DNA from: CF-13 sp036782775
GTDB taxonomy: Bacteria > Chloroflexota > Dormibacteria > CF-121
NCBI GenBank assembly: GCA_036782775.1
Contig: DAIPYJ010000120.1
Location: 1 to 5,172 of the forward strand
Direction: 5' to 3'
DNA: 5,172 nucleotides
How positions within the stretch are numbered: the first letter of the stretch is position 1; each line of letters begins with the position of its first letter. The notes under the pieces are model-generated. The model was not told where the DNA came from. It saw only the letters and a list, made by a program, of their open reading frames with translations, and made no database searches. A program made the position numbers and the translations under genes. Positions 1 through 5,134 of the stretch are shown here, piece after piece.

Positions 1-527
1 CCGCGCCGGTAGTCGAACTTCTCGACCGCGCGCATCAAGCCCAGGTTGCCCTCCTGGATCAGGTCGAGGAACGACAGCCCGCGGTTGAGGTACTTCTTGG
101 CGACCGACACCACCAACCGCAGGTTGGCCTCGGTCAGGTGGTGGCGGGCCTCTTCGGAGCCGGCCTCCATCTCCTTGGCGAGCTCAACCTCTTCCTTGGC
201 CGTCAGCAGGTTGACGCGCCCGATCTCCTTCAGGTACATCCGGACCGGGTCGTCCAGCGCCACCGAGCTGACAACCTCGACCTCGGTGAGGACCTCTTCC
301 TCGTCCTCCTCCTGCTCGGCCTCGCCGTCGGCGGTGACGGCGATCCCCATCTCCTGGAAGACGGCGGCCACGCGCACGAACCCGTCTGCGTTACCCTCGA
401 TGGCAGGAAATGCCTTGATCACGTCGTCTGGGGCGAGGTAGCCTTGATCCTTCCCCTTGAGGATCAGCGCTTCGGCGCTCAAAACCAGCGGGTCCACCTG
501 TACCCGCGCCTTAGTAGCTTTGGTCAC
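1..527 (-). CDS. rpoD: Primary (housekeeping) RNA polymerase sigma-70 factor, N-terminal part, truncated by the window edge
   Basis: This is the promoter-recognition subunit of RNA polymerase. Only the first 175 codons are present; the gene runs off the left edge. Reading the minus strand gives a short region 1.1-like domain (residues about 10-65), an acidic linker (about 69-84, rich in Glu/Asp), then region 1.2 with DDPVRMYLKEIG (92-103). Region 2.1/2.2 follows with EANLRLVVSVAKKYLNRG and FLDLIQEGNLGLM, ending at FDYRR (171-175), just before region 2.3. These motifs are near-identical to housekeeping sigma factors, not ECF or sporulation types. The start is GTG at 527-525. An in-frame TAA lies four codons upstream and the first ATG-encoded Met is at residue 60, so GTG is the only sensible start. 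A weak purine-rich tract (GGGGTAAGAAG) precedes it. The N-terminus lacks the long Lys/Ala-rich extension of most actinobacterial SigA proteins. The upstream neighbour is a cupin gene rather than dnaG. Confidence 0.95.
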   Translation of the reverse strand, partial: MTKATKARVQVDPLVLSAEALILKGKDQGYLAPDDVIKAFPAIEGNADGFVRVAAVFQEMGIAVTADGEAEQEEDEEEVLTEVEVVSSVALDDPVRMYLKEIGRVNLLTAKEEVELAKEMEAGSEEARHHLTEANLRLVVSVAKKYLNRGLSFLDLIQEGNLGLMRAVEKFDYRR

Positions 528-716
528 CCGATCTTCTTACCCCTATGGTGACCGATCTAAGCCGTATTCGTCTAGTGGCTCGTTAATTCGAACTCAAGCG
601 CTATAAGGATTTCCAACAATTGAATTGCTGAGTTCGCCATTTGTGGCCATTTTCGACACGACAGTGGCCTCCGGAGGACTGTGGCTGAGCTGGTCCCGGG
701 CGAATCCGGCCGGAAT
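528..716. other. Intergenic region between the cupin and sigma genes
   Basis: This 189-base gap is the largest in the window. No reading frame with a plausible start and protein-like content was found. It holds the weak promoter candidate near 569-597 and several small symmetries. One is an imperfect 17-base palindrome at 614-630, centred on CAATTGAATTG. Another is GCCA-TTTG-TGGC at 636-647. A third is the perfect 10-base palindrome CCTCCGGAGG at 668-677, extended by CAGT/ACTG arms at 662-665 and 678-681. The last lies just past the cupin stop on the minus strand and could act as a 3'-end hairpin, but it has no T-run after it. Confidence 0.5.
569..597 (-). promoter_or_regulatory. Possible sigma gene promoter
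   Basis: Read on the minus strand, TTGAGT (597-592) and TAGACG (574-569) are separated by 17 bases. The -35 matches four of six consensus bases and the -10 matches three of six. A start about seven bases past the -10 would give a leader of roughly 35-40 bases before the GTG at 527. This is the best pair I found in the gap, but the -10 is weak. Confidence 0.3.
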
Positions 717-1295
717 TCAGCGCTCCGGCCTCGTGGTCACCGGTCCCGCCGGGCTGAACTCCGGGTACCAGGCTCGATAGAACAACCGTCCAGGAATCGC
801 CAGCAGGGGCATGACGAGCGCCCGCACCGGCCAGGGCAAGAACGCCGGCGACCATTCGCGCGAGAATTCGGTGAAGATCACAGCGGCTTGCAGCGGATTC
901 GGGATGCCCCTGCCATTCACCCGCCCAGCCCGGGTCAATCCGTAGATCGTTTCGAGCATCGTCTCGAAGCGCAACGCGGGGGTCAGGCGGCCCTTGAGAA
1001 CCAGTTCCTGATCGAACGGGTTGCTGAACGTGTGCGGTGTGCCCCGCGGAATGGTGACGCGCTGGCCCGGCCCGGCGTCACGTGTCGAGCCATTCAGCTG
1101 GAAGCGAGCCGTCCCCGCCAAGACCTCGATCTCCTCCTCGGCATTCGGGTGGGTGTGGATTGGGCCAGAAAGCGCGCCGGGTTGAGCTTCCACGTGCATC
1201 TCGAGGAAGGCGCCGCCGGTATCCGCACTGGTTCGATCAAAGCGGACCCACTCACGACGCCGTGGATTTTCGACGACCTGCCCTGTCTGCGCCAT
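717..1295 (-). CDS. Cupin domain-containing protein
   Basis: A small single-domain cupin of 192 residues, cytoplasmic, probably binding one divalent metal. Both conserved cupin motifs are complete. Motif 1 at 44-61 contains HTH (His47, His49) and the Glu54 ligand before Gly61. Motif 2 at 77-92 matches G-x5-P-x-G-x2-H-x3-N exactly, with His88 as the fourth ligand. The beta-barrel spans about residues 28-105. After it comes a helical C-terminal part with a hydrophobic, Pro-rich stretch (about 152-177, including WPVRALVMPLLAIPG) ending near YPEF. This stretch could pack on the barrel or touch the membrane. The start is ATG at 1295, because GGAGGG at 1305-1300 is a good ribosome binding site for it. 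A TTG at 1307 would place that site inside the coding region. It is divergent from a TetR gene 67 bases away and is a likely target of that regulator. The reaction and substrate cannot be told; cupins include dioxygenases, isomerases and non-enzymatic binders. Confidence 0.88.
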   Translation of the reverse strand: MAQTGQVVENPRRREWVRFDRTSADTGGAFLEMHVEAQPGALSGPIHTHPNAEEEIEVLAGTARFQLNGSTRDAGPGQRVTIPRGTPHTFSNPFDQELVLKGRLTPALRFETMLETIYGLTRAGRVNGRGIPNPLQAAVIFTEFSREWSPAFLPWPVRALVMPLLAIPGRLFYRAWYPEFSPAGPVTTRPER

Positions 1296-1299
1296 TAAT

Positions 1300-1305
1300 C
1301 CCTCC
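1300..1305 (-). promoter_or_regulatory. Ribosome binding site deciding the cupin start
   Basis: GGAGGG on the minus strand lies four bases before the ATG at 1295-1293. It rules out the in-frame TTG at 1307, which would put the Shine-Dalgarno inside codons 2 and 3. Confidence 0.7.
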
Positions 1306-1306
1306 A

Positions 1307-1335
1307 ATTATTCGCTACAGTAATACGGTAGTCAA
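1307..1335 (-). promoter_or_regulatory. Candidate cupin promoter
   Basis: On the minus strand TTGACT (1335-1330) and AATAAT (1312-1307) lie 17 bases apart. Each matches five of six consensus bases, the best promoter-like pair in the window. The predicted start near 1300 would leave only about five bases before the ATG and would cut into the ribosome binding site. That makes the pair suspicious despite its quality. An alternative -10 at 1322-1317 (TACTGT) would keep the binding site in the transcript but has no good -35. Confidence 0.4.
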
Positions 1336-1353
1336 TTACCTGCTAGGGTAGTC
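1327..1353. promoter_or_regulatory. Probable operator array: GGTA-N6-TACC-N6-GGTA
   Basis: Three half-sites lie exactly 10 bases apart: GGTA at 1327-1330, TACC at 1337-1340 and GGTA at 1347-1350. The first two form a 14-base quasi-palindrome (1327-1340). The first and third extend to identical GGTAGTC words (1327-1333 and 1347-1353), 20 bases apart, so they face the same side of the helix. The array covers the candidate -35 of the cupin gene and lies just before the TetR start. That is where a TetR autorepressor controlling a divergent neighbour usually binds. Binding by the adjacent TetR protein is inferred. Confidence 0.45.
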
Positions 1354-1362
1354 CTCCCAAGG

Positions 1363-2013
1363 ATGAAAAGCAAGCGCCCGCGGCCCTATGTCTCCTCGGT
1401 TCGGGCCGAGTCGGCCCGCCGGACCCGGTCAGCGATCCGACGAGCTGCGGCTTCCCTCTTTCTCAAGCGTGGATATGGCGCCACCAGCATGGTGGCGATC
1501 GCCGCCGAGGCCAAGGTCGCGCCAAAGACGGTCTACCTCGCCTATCCAACGAAAACCGACCTGCTGGCCGACATCATTCGGACCGCGGTGGGTGGCGACG
1601 AGGAGCAAGTTCCGTTGAGCCAGCGACCGTGGTTCCGCGGACTCCACCGGCTTTCCGATCCTGAATTCGCAAACATCCTCTCGGAGAACGCGACGCTGAT
1701 CCATCGTCGGGCCGCCGCCATTCAAGCGATGGCCGAAGCAGCCGCTGACGCCGACCGTAGGCTCGCACGGTTTCGCGATGCGGGACGCCGCGCGCGTCGC
1801 GCCGACCTGCGCGCGCTGGCCAGAACCCGAGTCCCCCCAGCGCCGCCGGCCCGGCTCGAGGACTTGACCGACCGGCTCTACGTGCTTACGTCGTGGCAGT
1901 GCTTCATGCTCCTGACGCACGATTGTGGTTGGTCGGCCGACCGGTTCCAGGCCTGGCTGCTCGACGCAATCACGGCGGCGCTCGGTGCTACGGCCCCGGG
2001 AACCACTCCTTGA
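1363..2013 (+). CDS. TetR/AcrR-family transcriptional regulator
   Basis: A 216-residue cytoplasmic DNA-binding protein, probably a homodimeric repressor released by a small ligand. The N-terminal TetR domain spans about residues 20-68. Its helix 1 core reads IRRAAASLFLKRGYGATS, and the helix-turn-helix runs through VAIAAEAKVAPKTVYLAYPTK (43-64), with the typical TVY recognition-helix end. The C-terminal ligand/dimer part (about 80-210) is divergent, Ala/Arg-rich, and ends with an amphipathic helix containing WSADRFQAWLLDAI. The ligand cannot be predicted. The ATG at 1363 has only AAGG directly against it, which is too close for a normal Shine-Dalgarno. A TAGGGT at 1344-1349 could be a -10 that gives a very short leader. 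The gene is divergent from the cupin gene, with operator-like repeats between them. Its 3' end overlaps the convergent MDMPI-like gene by 26 bases. Confidence 0.9.
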   Translation: MKSKRPRPYVSSVRAESARRTRSAIRRAAASLFLKRGYGATSMVAIAAEAKVAPKTVYLAYPTKTDLLADIIRTAVGGDEEQVPLSQRPWFRGLHRLSDPEFANILSENATLIHRRAAAIQAMAEAAADADRRLARFRDAGRRARRADLRALARTRVPPAPPARLEDLTDRLYVLTSWQCFMLLTHDCGWSADRFQAWLLDAITAALGATAPGTTP

Positions 2014-2773
2014 AGGCGCCGGCCAGCGCCGGATCGCCGTGCACTTCGACGCCCAGCTCATCCGGACGGCCCCGCCCCATCAAGACCCAATACAGCTGAT
2101 GGCCCGGGCCGCGGAACGCCGCATCGCCCGTGCCATGCCCGCTCTCGACCTTCGCCTCGCCGTTCTCCGCGATCACCATCCATTCACCCTCGCCGTCCGT
2201 GCGGTGGACATGAAACCGCGCGCCCTTGCCCTTGTGCGGCGAGCGCTGGTGCAGCCGGCTCAGCATGGTGATGGCGTCTGCGAGGGCGCGATCGACGAAC
2301 CAATCCGGGATCGGCCGCGCCTTTCCGATGGCGGGCTCCAGGTCGTGCCCGTGGATGATGTACTCGTTCAAGCGCAGGGCGCGAGCCGTCGTGACCGGCA
2401 CGGTGCCGAATGGCACAGTGACCATGGTCGAAGGCGAGTTCTCGACCGCCTCTTTGATGGTCTCCACGCAGCCGTCGGCCGCGTGATGTGCGGCTGTCTT
2501 CAACGTGGTCGCATCCTTGGTGGTTAGCTCCTCAAAACGGCGGCGGCGATCGGCGAAGTCGACCGGCAGATCCAGGCCGCGGCGATCCTTGCCGATCGCG
2601 TCCATGATCAACCCCTGGAATAACTGATCGCCGGTCGTGACGTGGGCCACAACGTGCCCCGCCGTCCATTCCGCGCACAGACTGGGGGCCTTCCAGCGGT
2701 CGTCTGGCACCGCATCCACCGCCTCGAGATACCAGTCGCGGCTTAGCTCCAGCCGACTCAAATTCGAGTCCAT
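1988..2773 (-). CDS. Maleylpyruvate isomerase family (MDMPI) mycothiol-dependent-type enzyme
   Basis: A 261-residue soluble protein with the two-part MDMPI architecture. The N-terminal DinB-like four-helix bundle (about 1-150) contains the conserved CAEWTAGHVVAHV segment (33-45) and NEYIIHGHDL (136-145). By family comparison the metal ligands are His44, Glu137 and His141. The C-terminal MDMPI_C/SCP2-like domain (about 175-255) shows GEGEWMV, then GPGHQLYWVLMGR and VHGDPAL, as in the family. Known members use mycothiol to isomerise maleylpyruvate in gentisate breakdown or catalyse other thiol transfers, but most are uncharacterised and the substrate here is unknown. The ATG at 2773 is preceded by AGGGGAAGAAG, an acceptable ribosome binding site. 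No ring-cleavage pathway genes lie nearby, so a role in gentisate catabolism is not supported. It is divergent from the VOC gene and converges on the TetR gene with overlapping 3' ends. Confidence 0.88.
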   Translation of the reverse strand: MDSNLSRLELSRDWYLEAVDAVPDDRWKAPSLCAEWTAGHVVAHVTTGDQLFQGLIMDAIGKDRRGLDLPVDFADRRRRFEELTTKDATTLKTAAHHAADGCVETIKEAVENSPSTMVTVPFGTVPVTTARALRLNEYIIHGHDLEPAIGKARPIPDWFVDRALADAITMLSRLHQRSPHKGKGARFHVHRTDGEGEWMVIAENGEAKVESGHGTGDAAFRGPGHQLYWVLMGRGRPDELGVEVHGDPALAGAFKEWFPGP

Positions 2774-2845
2774 CTTCTTCCCCTAGTGTGCGGTAGTCTG
2801 GCAGGAGCCGCAAATCCGATCGTTCAGTTTCAGTGAGGAGGTTGT
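2774..2845. promoter_or_regulatory. Divergent control region between the MDMPI-like and VOC genes
   Basis: These 72 bases must carry the promoters of two divergent genes. CGGTAGTC at 2791-2798 repeats the eight-base word found at 1326-1333 in the TetR/cupin control region. No convincing -35/-10 pair was found for either gene. A strong Shine-Dalgarno for the VOC gene (GAGGAGGT, 2835-2842) lies at the right end and supports the ATG at 2846. Confidence 0.45.
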
Positions 2846-3625
2846 ATGGCACAAACTAAAACTGCGATCGCCAACAAGCCGGTCTGGGTCGACCTGGGCA
2901 CTGACGACCCAGCCGCCGCGCGGACGTTTTACAGCAAGCTCTTCGGGTGGAAGCTCGAAGTCAATCCCGACCCGCAATACGGCGGCTATGCCATGGGCGA
3001 GATCGACGGCAAGCAGGCCGCCGGCATCGGCGGCAAGCAGTCGCCGCAGCAGCCGACCGCGTGGTCGCTCTACATCGGCGCCGAGTCGGCGGACGACATC
3101 GCCAAGAAGGCCGAGCAGGCCGGCGGGAAAGTCGTCGCGCCGCCGTTCGACGTGGGGCCGCAGGGCCGCATGGCGTCCTTCGCGGATCCGATCGGCGCTG
3201 TGATCTCGGTCTGGCAGCCCAACCAGTTCTCGAACGTGTTTCCGCAGGGCCAGCCGGGATTTTTCGGTTGGGGCGAACTGCAGGGCGCGGGCGTCGACAA
3301 GGCGCTGCCGTTCTACCAGAAGGTGTTTGGCTGGTCGACGAAGCAAACGCCGATGGGCGAAGGGCCACCGTATAACGAATTCCAGCTGGACGGGCAGAGC
3401 ATTCTGGGCGCCATGGACACCGGTGCCATGGGAAGCAAGCTGCCGGCCTACTGGCTGGTCTACTTCGCGGTCGACGACGTCGACAAGTCGTTCAAGACGG
3501 CGACCGGCGCCGGCGCGAAAGAAATGATGGCGCCGTCCGACTTCCCGGGCGGACGCTTCGCAGTCGTGAGCGATCCGCAAGGCGCAGTCTTCGGACTCCT
3601 CAAGATGAGTCCGCGCCAGCAGTAA
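2846..3625 (+). CDS. Two-domain VOC (glyoxalase/bleomycin-resistance fold) family protein, CFP30B/Rv0577-like
   Basis: A 259-residue soluble protein made of two tandem VOC domains. Domain 1 (about 12-125) starts with PVWVDLGTDDPAAARTFY and FGW, and ends with GRMASFADPIGAVISVWQ (108-124). Domain 2 (about 138-254) starts GFFGWGELQGAGVDKALPFY and FGW, and closes with GRFAVVSDPQGAVFGLLK (236-253). The internal duplication is plain from the repeated FY...FGW and GR...DP-GA signatures. Length and motifs match the mycobacterial 27-30 kDa antigen CFP30B (Rv0577, TB27.3) and related actinobacterial hydroxylase-annotated proteins. Some members are linked to methylglyoxal or toxic aldehyde handling, but I cannot assign a reaction or metal ligands here. 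A strong AGGAGG Shine-Dalgarno at 2836-2841 fixes the ATG at 2846. No signal peptide is visible. It is followed by a hairpin terminator, so it is probably a single-gene transcript. Confidence 0.92.
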   Translation: MAQTKTAIANKPVWVDLGTDDPAAARTFYSKLFGWKLEVNPDPQYGGYAMGEIDGKQAAGIGGKQSPQQPTAWSLYIGAESADDIAKKAEQAGGKVVAPPFDVGPQGRMASFADPIGAVISVWQPNQFSNVFPQGQPGFFGWGELQGAGVDKALPFYQKVFGWSTKQTPMGEGPPYNEFQLDGQSILGAMDTGAMGSKLPAYWLVYFAVDDVDKSFKTATGAGAKEMMAPSDFPGGRFAVVSDPQGAVFGLLKMSPRQQ

Positions 3626-3641
3626 CGCGTCGATAGACAAA

Positions 3642-3693
3642 CCTCACCCATGACCACCCCTCCCCTTAGGGGAGGGGTTGGGTGGGGGTTTTT
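3642..3693 (+). terminator. Strong hairpin plus T-run after the VOC gene, also a repeat-family element
   Basis: The inner stem is a perfect 10-base pair: ACCCCTCCCC (3656-3665), loop TTA, GGGGAGGGGT (3669-3678). An outer arm pairs CACCC (3645-3649) with GGGTG (3680-3684). A run of five T at 3689-3693 follows after a short G-tract, so it can terminate the VOC transcript 17-68 bases past its stop. The left arm begins CCTCACCC, shared with the element after the cyclase gene. Read on the minus strand it encodes PPPNPSPKGRG, a familiar peptide signature of a widespread intergenic palindromic repeat that is often mis-called as protein. Confidence 0.75.
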
Positions 3694-3706
3694 CCCGAGA
3701 CGGTCC

Positions 3707-3712
3707 TAAGCT
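3707..3712 (+). promoter_or_regulatory. Possible -10 element for leaderless expression of the cyclase fusion
   Basis: TAAGCT fits the TANNNT -10 pattern and ends six bases before the GTG at 3719, so transcription could begin at the start codon. No Shine-Dalgarno is visible in the gap, which agrees with leaderless translation. No -35 could be seen at the expected distance, so this is tentative. Confidence 0.25.
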
Positions 3713-3718
3713 TGGGCC

Positions 3719-5071
3719 GTGAACGCGAGCATCAGGCAGCGGCCGGCAACCCGGTACGCGCGCAGTGGCTCCGTCAGCATTGCCTACCATGTCGTGGGCG
3801 ATGGCCCGCGCGATCTTATCTTTGTCGCCGGCTGGGTTTCGCACCTGGAGGCGGCGTGGGATCAGCCGCTTGTCGCACGCTTCTACAGCCGGCTGACTTC
3901 CTTTAGCCGGCTCATCCTCTTCGACAAGCGCGGCACCGGCATGTCCGACCGGGTCGCCGACCGCGAGCTTCCAACATTGGAAGAGCGCATGGACGACGTT
4001 CGCGCCGTGATGGACGCAGCCGGATCGACGCGGGCAACAGTGATGGGCGTCTCCGAGGGCGCCGTGCTCGCGATGCTCTTCGCCGCGACCTACCCCGAGC
4101 GGACCGCCGGCCTGGTGACGATCGGCGCGCACGCCTGCCGGATCTGGAATCCGGAATACCCGTGGGCGCCAACGCCAGAACAGCGGGACAAGGACTACGA
4201 GTGGATCCAGCAGAAGTGGGGTAGCGAATTAGAAGACACCGAGCTGGCGCCGTCAATGGCCGGAAACAAGGCTTTCATGCACTGGCTCTCCACCTACCTA
4301 CGGTTGGCGGCCAGTCCCGGGTCGGCCACGGCATTGATGCGGATGAATACCCGCAATGATGTTCGCCAGGTCCTACCAACGATCCGGGTGCCGGCATTGA
4401 TTATTCACCGGACGGGCGACCGCGATGCCAGTGTTGAGGAAGGGCGGTACATCGCGGCGCGCATTCCCGGTGCGACCTTCGTCGAACTCCCTGGTTCGGA
4501 CCATCTTCCGTACGTCGGTGACCAGGATGCCATCGTCGATGAAATCGAGACGTTCGTCACCGGCGTTCGGCCGGCGCCGGCGTCCGACCGGATGCTCGCC
4601 ACCGTCCTCTTTACCGACATCGTCGGCTCCAGCGAGCTGGCTTCAACGATGGGCGACCGGGCCTGGCGGGATCGACTGGAGAATCATCATGCCGCCGTTC
4701 GCAGCGAGCTCAACCGCTACCGAGGTCAGGAAGTGACCACAACCGGCGATGGCTTCCTGGCCACTTTTGACGGCCCGGCACGAGCCGTACGCTGCGGCCT
4801 TGCGTTACGCGATCGGCTGGCGAGCGAGGGACTGCAGATCCGCATTGGCGTCCACACCGGCGAATGCGAGCGGATGGGCGACAACATTGGCGGCATCGCC
4901 GTACATATCGGCTCCCGGGTCGCCGGTCTCGCAGAGCCCGGCGAGGTGCTGGCCTCGAGTACGGTCAAGGACCTGGTTTCCGGATCGGGAATCGTGTTCG
5001 GCGATCGGGGGACGCACCAGCTCAAGGGTGTCCCCGGCGAGTGGCATCTGTATCGGGTCGAGTCCGTTTGA
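3719..5071 (+). CDS. Alpha/beta hydrolase - class III adenylate/guanylate cyclase fusion, Rv1900c-like
   Basis: A 450-residue soluble two-domain protein. The N-terminal alpha/beta hydrolase (about 11-283) has the nucleophile elbow GVSEG with Ser112, a probable acid Asp234 in HRTGDRD, and His262 in GSDHLPY, so the triad looks complete. The FDKRGTGMSD loop is typical. The C-terminal class III cyclase homology domain (about 291-450) has FTDIVGSS with metal-binding Asp300 and TTGDG with the second metal Asp344. By exact spacing, the purine-selecting Lys is Thr340, the second selecting Asp is Asn389, and the transition-state Asn is His396; the transition-state Arg400 is kept. M. tuberculosis Rv1900c has the same architecture and also departs from canonical residues, so loss of activity cannot be assumed, and nucleotide preference is open. 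GTG at 3719 is the first start after an in-frame TAA at 3707 and lies just before the hydrolase domain; no Shine-Dalgarno is visible. Related hairpin repeats bracket the gene. Confidence 0.92.
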   Translation: MNASIRQRPATRYARSGSVSIAYHVVGDGPRDLIFVAGWVSHLEAAWDQPLVARFYSRLTSFSRLILFDKRGTGMSDRVADRELPTLEERMDDVRAVMDAAGSTRATVMGVSEGAVLAMLFAATYPERTAGLVTIGAHACRIWNPEYPWAPTPEQRDKDYEWIQQKWGSELEDTELAPSMAGNKAFMHWLSTYLRLAASPGSATALMRMNTRNDVRQVLPTIRVPALIIHRTGDRDASVEEGRYIAARIPGATFVELPGSDHLPYVGDQDAIVDEIETFVTGVRPAPASDRMLATVLFTDIVGSSELASTMGDRAWRDRLENHHAAVRSELNRYRGQEVTTTGDGFLATFDGPARAVRCGLALRDRLASEGLQIRIGVHTGECERMGDNIGGIAVHIGSRVAGLAEPGEVLASSTVKDLVSGSGIVFGDRGTHQLKGVPGEWHLYRVESV

Positions 5072-5093
5072 GAGCCCCCACCCTGCTCAAGCC

Positions 5094-5134
5094 CCTCACC
5101 CCGACCCTCTCCGCACGAAGTGGGGAGATTGTGA
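5094..5134. repeat. Palindromic intergenic repeat after the cyclase gene
   Basis: The inner hairpin at 5108-5128 is TCTCC-g-CAC, loop GAA, GTG-g-GGAGA: eight base pairs with one G-G mismatch. An outer arm pairs TCAC (5096-5099) with GTGA (5131-5134). The element starts CCTCACCC (5094-5101), the same word that opens the hairpin after the VOC gene. In the plus strand it reads as PLTPTLSARSGEI, close to the PLTPTLSP peptide produced by a common intergenic repeat family. No T-run follows, so it is a weaker terminator candidate than the upstream copy, though it may still mark the 3' end of the cyclase transcript. Confidence 0.55.

Noticed and set aside
7..14. CGGTAGTC copy near the left edge
   Set aside because: It encodes part of the conserved FDYRR motif of the sigma factor, so it is explained by coding and is not counted as an operator.
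46..551. Plus-strand open frames of 131 and 137 codons opposite the sigma gene
   Set aside because: The minus strand encodes an unmistakable sigma-70 factor here; the plus-strand frames have low-complexity Ser/Arg or Leu/Gly content and no recognisable domain.
681..1298. 205-codon plus-strand frame opposite the cupin gene
   Set aside because: Its Arg/Pro-rich content is typical of a shadow frame in GC-rich DNA, while the minus strand has both exact cupin motifs and a good ribosome binding site.
2016..2032. GC-rich hairpin just after the TetR stop (CCGGC-CAGC-GCCGG)
   Set aside because: It has only a five-base stem, no T-run, and lies inside the MDMPI-like coding sequence, so it is likely codon-driven.
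1429..2061. 210-codon minus-strand frame opposite the TetR gene
   Set aside because: No domain features; the plus strand has a clear TetR helix-turn-helix. It also overlaps the MDMPI-like gene in another frame.
2783..3640. 285-codon minus-strand frame opposite the VOC gene
   Set aside because: It is longer than the VOC gene itself, but its content is His/Arg/Leu-rich shadow sequence and the VOC duplication on the plus strand is unambiguous.
3644..4132. 162-codon minus-strand frame ending in PPPNPSPKGRG
   Set aside because: The tail comes from the hairpin repeat and the rest is opposite the hydrolase domain; such peptides are a known artefact of intergenic repeats.
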